Shown here: positions 5,453 through 7,952 of the stretch, in pieces | How positions within the stretch are numbered: the stretch's first letter is position 1 | Layout of the letters: each line of letters starts with the position of its first letter | NCBI GenBank assembly: GCA_007120485.1 | Contig: SKNP01000335.1 | Span: 1 to 7,952, forward strand | DNA: 7,952 bases | Origin: Nitriliruptoraceae bacterium | GTDB lineage: Bacteria > Actinomycetota > Nitriliruptoria > Nitriliruptorales > Nitriliruptoraceae | Direction of reading: 5' to 3' | Notes under the pieces: generated by a model | Databases searched by the model: none | Told to the model about the DNA's origin: nothing | The model's input: only the letters and a program-made list of their open reading frames with translations | Program-made: the position numbers and the translations under genes

Positions 5453-6177
5453 GGGCTCCGACGGGGTCCCGGTGTGACCGGTGGTGGCGGGCGCGCGGTG
5501 ATCGTGATCGGTCGGCCGTGGTCGCGCTGCTCGGTGGCCTCGGGCAGTTCGAGCACGGGACCGCCGGCCGCGACCGCGTCGGCGACCCAGGCACACACGG
5601 CCGCGTCGACGACGTCGTCGGGTGCGACGTCCTCGTCACCGGGGAACCGTTCGGGCAGCACGATCCCGTGCCGCTCCAGGATCGCTCGGCGGGTCGTCAT
5701 ACCTGCCCACGACCGCTTGCGCGGCAACACGTCGCCTGCGAGCACCGCGAAGGCCACCTCGGGGTGGACCTCGCGCAGGTCGTGACCCGCCGCGACCAGA
5801 TCGTCGACCTCGGCGATCTTGGGAACCAGGCGCCATGCCTGCATGCTGATGCCCGACCCGGTGACGCGTTCGGCGAGCGCGGTGGCCGCGGCGTGCTCGT
5901 CCACCGTCCCCGTCCGGAACGCGTCGACGACGCACCTCGGTGGGCTCGAGAAGACGCTGCTCGCGCGGCCCGTCAGCACCCCACGCGCCGCGGTGTCCGC
6001 GTCGCGGGCACGGTCGAGGAGCCCGATCGGCATGTCCACCCCGGCCGCCGCGGGAGCCGGGTCGAGCACCTCCGCCAGCGCTGGGGCCACCTCGACGTCA
6101 GCGACGGCGCCGTCGAGCAGGTGCACCACGACCCAACCGACGGCGCACCCGTCGGCCCCGATCACCTCACGGCTCAC
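5449..6177 (-). CDS. DUF429 domain protein, predicted RNase H-like fold
   Basis: A 242-residue protein of the DUF429 family, which is predicted to have an RNase H-like fold; no function is established for most members. Signatures: IGADGCAVGW (6-15, with acidic D9), GVDMPIGLLD (46-55, D48), SSVFSSPPRC (73-82), VPKIAEVD (118-125), EVHPEVAF (136-143, E140) and DDVVDAAVCAW (187-197, D191). The acidic residues D9, D48, E140 and D191 occur in the order expected for a metal-binding RNase H-like site. A Pro/Arg-rich tail (about 226-242) is probably disordered. The GTG start has GGAGG 6 nt upstream and puts the first strand right at the N-terminus, as is typical. The open frame extends to 6615, but that region overlaps the divergent small gene and looks noncoding. 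Confidence 0.88.
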   Translation of the reverse strand: MSREVIGADGCAVGWVVVHLLDGAVADVEVAPALAEVLDPAPAAAGVDMPIGLLDRARDADTAARGVLTGRASSVFSSPPRCVVDAFRTGTVDEHAAATALAERVTGSGISMQAWRLVPKIAEVDDLVAAGHDLREVHPEVAFAVLAGDVLPRKRSWAGMTTRRAILERHGIVLPERFPGDEDVAPDDVVDAAVCAWVADAVAAGGPVLELPEATEQRDHGRPITITARPPPPVTPGPRRSP

Positions 6178-6201
6178 ACGTTCCCTCCGGGTCGCCGTCG
6201 G

Positions 6202-6212
6202 ACGGTTACCGT
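6202..6212. promoter_or_regulatory. Short palindrome in the divergent DUF429/small-protein gap
   Basis: ACGGTTACCGT (5-bp arms around one T) lies in the 91-bp gap between the divergent DUF429 and small membrane protein genes. It contains TACCGT on the plus strand, and TACGGT (6213-6208) reads on the minus strand; both fit a TANNNT -10. No convincing -35 partners are visible. It may be overlapping divergent promoters or a small operator. Confidence 0.3.
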
Positions 6213-6268
6213 ACGACCTACCGTGCATCGCGAGCCCCGCACCGGTGGTCGGAACGAGGGAGAGCCAG

Positions 6269-6514
6269 GTGGCACGTCGCAGGAACCAAGCAGCCGGTCC
6301 GACGGACGGGGGCGAGGACAAGAGACGTCCCGCACCGAAGGGACGCCCGACCCCGGGCAAGAAGCAGCGTGCCGAGACGGCACGCCGGCGCGCCCGCCGT
6401 CGACGGATCCAGGTCTGGGCCTGGTGGGGGCTGCTGATCGCCGTGGTCGTCGGCGCGTTGGTGTACTTCGCGGTGACCGGCGTCGGCCAGCCCGAACCTC
6501 TCCCGTTGGGCTGA
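6269..6514 (+). CDS. Small basic single-span membrane protein, function unknown
   Basis: An 81-residue protein. The N-terminal half is strongly basic and Gly/Pro-rich (RRRNQ, KRRPAPKGRP, then RRRARRRR at 39-46). One membrane span follows (about 48-70, VWAWWGLLIAVVVGALVYFA), then a short tail GVGQPEPLPLG. The positive-inside rule places the long basic N-terminus in the cytoplasm, where it could contact nucleic acid or acidic lipids. The GTG start was chosen for its GGGAG SD about 8 nt upstream. The open frame extends to 5819, but that part runs antisense through DUF429 and lacks coding character. It is divergent from DUF429. I do not recognise the family, and its function is unknown. Confidence 0.7.
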   Translation: MARRRNQAAGPTDGGEDKRRPAPKGRPTPGKKQRAETARRRARRRRIQVWAWWGLLIAVVVGALVYFAVTGVGQPEPLPLG

Positions 6515-6528
6515 TCGGCCGAGCCGCG

Positions 6529-6556
6529 GCGCCGTCCACGCCGCGATCGACGGCGC
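6529..6556. terminator. Hairpin between convergent genes, possible bidirectional terminator
   Basis: A perfect 8-bp stem, GCGCCGTC with GACGGCGC, encloses a 12-nt loop. It lies in the 57-bp gap between the stop of the small membrane protein gene (plus) and the stop of the TetR gene (minus), where a shared terminator is expected. No T-run is present on either side. Confidence 0.45.
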
Positions 6557-6571
6557 GGTCCACGCCGCCGT

Positions 6572-7408
6572 TCATGTCGCGGTTGACGCGCCGGTTCGCG
6601 CCCCGGGACGGTCAACGGCCGCCTCGAGCCCGAGGTCGGCGGCGAGCGCCGCCACGTCGGCCCGGTACAGCGGTTCGCAGCCGTCGGGGAACAACCAGGC
6701 GTGGTGGCCGAACACCTCGAGGCTGACCTGCCCGTGGAGCCGGCCCCACATCGTCAGCAGGAGCAGGTACAGCTCGCTGGGTAGGTCCGGGGCGAGCGCT
6801 TCCATGGGTCGGACCGCCTCGTCCAGGTCGGTCGCGGCCATCGCGGGGGGGATCGTCAACCGACCGGCTTCGTACGCCTCGATCACCGGGGTGGCCAGGG
6901 CCAGCCCGACCCTACCCATCGCGGTGGTCGTCGGACCCTGCGCAGGGGCGACGTAACCCGGCACCGGGTCGCCGAAGATCAGACCGAACTCGTGCGGGTG
7001 GCCGACGGCCCACGCGCGGTAAGCCAACGCGACCGCGGTCATCCGGGTCGCCGGCCCCGCATCGTGGTCCGCGATGTCGGGGACGGTGGGCGGGGCGTCG
7101 CCGCCCCCCGCGGGGGGCCGGCCGATGGCCGCGTCGAGGTGGTCGGCCAGATCGTCGTAGCTATCGGCGATGAGCAACGTCAGCAGGCCGTCGCGCGACT
7201 CGACGTAGCGGTAGAGCCCGGCGGGGCTCATCCCGGCCCGGCGAGCGACCGATCGCAGCGCGAGCGCCGGCGCGCCGACCTCGCGCACCTCGTCCAACGC
7301 GGCCGCCTTGAGTTCGGCCAGGGTCCGTCGTCGCGAACGCTCGCGACGACCGAGAGGGGCATCCCGGCCGGCCCCATCGTTCGACGGATCGCTCCCCCGC
7401 GCACCCAC
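6572..7408 (-). CDS. TetR-family transcriptional regulator
   Basis: A 278-residue DNA-binding repressor, longer than the usual 190-230 because of a basic disordered N-terminus (1-28) and inserted or tail segments (about 97-118, 265-278). The helix-turn-helix spans about 49-72 (LALRSVARRAGMSPAGLYRYVESRDGL), the classic TetR pattern. The C-terminal ligand/dimer part includes HPHEFGLIFGDPVPGY (137-152) and MWGRLHGQVSLEVFGH (220-235), typical of the TetR_C group with a WHG-like motif. The GTG start was chosen for GAGGAG 5 nt upstream. An ATG at 7447 in the same frame adds 13 low-complexity residues and has no good SD. The gene is divergent from an SDR-like gene, and two matching operators lie between them, so autoregulation plus control of that neighbour is likely. 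The ligand is unknown. Confidence 0.92.
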   Translation of the reverse strand: MGARGSDPSNDGAGRDAPLGRRERSRRRTLAELKAAALDEVREVGAPALALRSVARRAGMSPAGLYRYVESRDGLLTLLIADSYDDLADHLDAAIGRPPAGGGDAPPTVPDIADHDAGPATRMTAVALAYRAWAVGHPHEFGLIFGDPVPGYVAPAQGPTTTAMGRVGLALATPVIEAYEAGRLTIPPAMAATDLDEAVRPMEALAPDLPSELYLLLLTMWGRLHGQVSLEVFGHHAWLFPDGCEPLYRADVAALAADLGLEAAVDRPGARTGASTAT

Positions 7409-7462
7409 GCCTGCTCCTCTACCTCGATCGTCCCGCGGAGCGCACATCGTAGCTCGGCGGCC

Positions 7463-7491
7463 TTGATTCGCGAACAGCGTTCGCGCATACT
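7463..7491 (+). promoter_or_regulatory. Promoter of the SDR-like gene with operator O1 in its spacer
   Basis: TTGATT (7463-7468) and CATACT (7486-7491) are spaced by exactly 17 bp. The whole spacer (7469-7485) is the perfect palindrome CGCGAACAGCGTTCGCG. Binding there would directly block RNA polymerase. The predicted start is near 7498, about 85 nt before the SDR-like ATG. The site matches O2, and the adjacent TetR protein is the natural candidate to bind it. Confidence 0.65.
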
Positions 7492-7494
7492 CGA

Positions 7495-7523
7495 ACCATA
7501 CGCGAACATCGTTCGCACTTCTA
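7495..7523 (-). promoter_or_regulatory. Promoter of the TetR gene with operator O2 in its spacer
   Basis: On the minus strand, a weak -35-like TAGAAG (7523-7518) and a -10 TATGGT (7500-7495) flank a 17-bp spacer. That spacer holds the palindrome GCGAACATCGTTCGC (plus strand, 7502-7516). It differs from O1 only in the central three bases and the outermost pair. O1 and O2 centres are 32 bp apart, close to three helical turns. Confidence 0.6.
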
Positions 7524-7582
7524 TCTCCCCCTCGCCCCCGCCGTGATGGCTCGCCACCGCGGCCACCAGCATCGGAGCCAGC

Positions 7583-7952
7583 ATGCGCGTCACCGTCCTC
7601 GGAGCCACCGGCGGGATCGGCCGCTCACTCGTCGAGGAGCTCGCCACCCGGGGCCACGCCGTCACCGCCGCCAGCCGGTCCGCGGCACAGGTGGACTGGC
7701 CATCCGGGGTGCGGGCGGTCGCGACCGACCTCACCGACCCCCGGCAAGCTCGGACCGCGACCCAGGGCGCCGAGGCGGTCGTGATGGCCGCCCAGGTGCC
7801 CTACACCGGATGGGCCCGCGAGCTCGAGCCGCTGTTCGACGCGAGCGTCGATGCGGCGGCCGCCGCGGGGGCCCGTCTGGTGCTGGTCGACAACCTCTAC
7901 GCCTACGGCTCCCCCGGCACCCCCATCAGCGAGGCCACCCCCGAGTCGGCCA
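7583..7952 (+). CDS. NAD(P)-binding SDR/epimerase-like protein, C-terminus off window
   Basis: The first 123 residues are visible. A Rossmann dinucleotide site sits at the very start: VTVLGATGGIG (3-13), the GxxGxxG motif of extended/atypical short-chain dehydrogenases. The second strand ends in AASRS (29-33), where Arg32 suggests NADP(H). DLTDP (49-53) is the adenine-binding acidic loop, and LVLVDNLYAYG (99-109) leads towards the usual active-site region; Y107 or Y109 could be catalytic. It could be an epimerase/dehydratase, a reductase or an NmrA-like sensor. ATG is preceded by GGAG 5 nt upstream. It is divergent from the TetR gene and has an operator in its promoter, so it is probably induced by whatever small molecule that repressor binds and may act on it. 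Confidence 0.88.
   Translation, partial: MRVTVLGATGGIGRSLVEELATRGHAVTAASRSAAQVDWPSGVRAVATDLTDPRQARTATQGAEAVVMAAQVPYTGWARELEPLFDASVDAAAAAGARLVLVDNLYAYGSPGTPISEATPESA

Noticed and set aside
4041..5477. Long plus-strand open frame (478 codons) antisense to the propeller gene
   Set aside because: The opposite strand encodes clear GSDH signatures; long antisense frames are expected in DNA this GC-rich.
5518..6726. Long plus-strand open frame (402 codons) across DUF429 and the small gene
   Set aside because: It has no domain-like sequence and is out of frame with the small membrane protein, while DUF429 on the minus strand has family motifs throughout.
7409..7447. Upstream ATG start at 7447 for the TetR protein
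   Set aside because: It has no clear SD and adds only a Gly/Arg-rich extension; the GTG at 7408 has GAGGAG at good spacing. It is not fully excluded.
1..7952. A functional link between the MauA-like protein and the propeller lipoprotein as quinone-cofactor enzymes
   Set aside because: They are in different transcription units over 4 kb apart with a tRNA between, and PQQ or TTQ use is not shown for either.

Overview
The window is very GC-rich (visibly around 70%), with GTG starts common, strong purine-rich Shine-Dalgarno (SD) sites, and a probable F420-dependent enzyme family present. Together these suggest a high-GC actinomycete. The exact lineage cannot be fixed from the sequence; a deep-branching actinobacterial class is possible.

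Left part (1-2710, all minus strand, read right to left): a tightly packed operon resembling a methylamine-dehydrogenase (mau) maturation cluster. The order is a MauE/DoxX-like membrane protein with a CGCFG motif, a membrane-anchored thioredoxin-like protein with CTSC (MauD-like), a 25-residue hydrophobic microprotein, a Cys-free multi-spanning membrane protein, a 158-residue soluble protein of unknown family, and the start of a Tat-exported, Cys-rich protein resembling the methylamine dehydrogenase light chain (MauA), cut by the window edge. Junctions are GTGA, TGATG and ATGA overlaps or gaps of 9 nt, so the genes are very probably co-transcribed and translationally coupled. The inferred logic is that MauE and MauD handle disulfide formation in the exported light-chain-like protein. 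The three unassigned genes would be extra parts of this actinobacterial version. Canonical heavy-chain and MauG genes are not in view.

Middle (2711-3145): upstream region of that operon with a perfect 9-bp-arm inverted repeat, then about four degrading copies of a 22-bp tandem repeat whose first copy begins in the ACCA tail of a minus-strand CAU tRNA gene, then the tRNA itself and a possible terminator hairpin.

Right-centre (3146-6177, minus strand): an LLM-class (luciferase-like, probably F420-dependent) oxidoreductase, a lipoprotein of the glucose/sorbosone dehydrogenase propeller family with a long Asp/Glu/Pro linker, and a DUF429 RNase H-fold protein. The propeller gene has a good leaderless-type promoter inside the 3' end of the DUF429 gene. 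A small basic single-span membrane protein (6269-6514, plus) is divergent from DUF429.

Right end (6572-7952): a TetR-family repressor gene faces away from an NAD(P)-binding SDR/epimerase-like gene cut by the window edge. The gap between them holds two nearly identical 15-17 bp operators. Each exactly fills the 17-bp spacer of one of two divergent promoters, a compact repressor switch likely controlled by this TetR protein.
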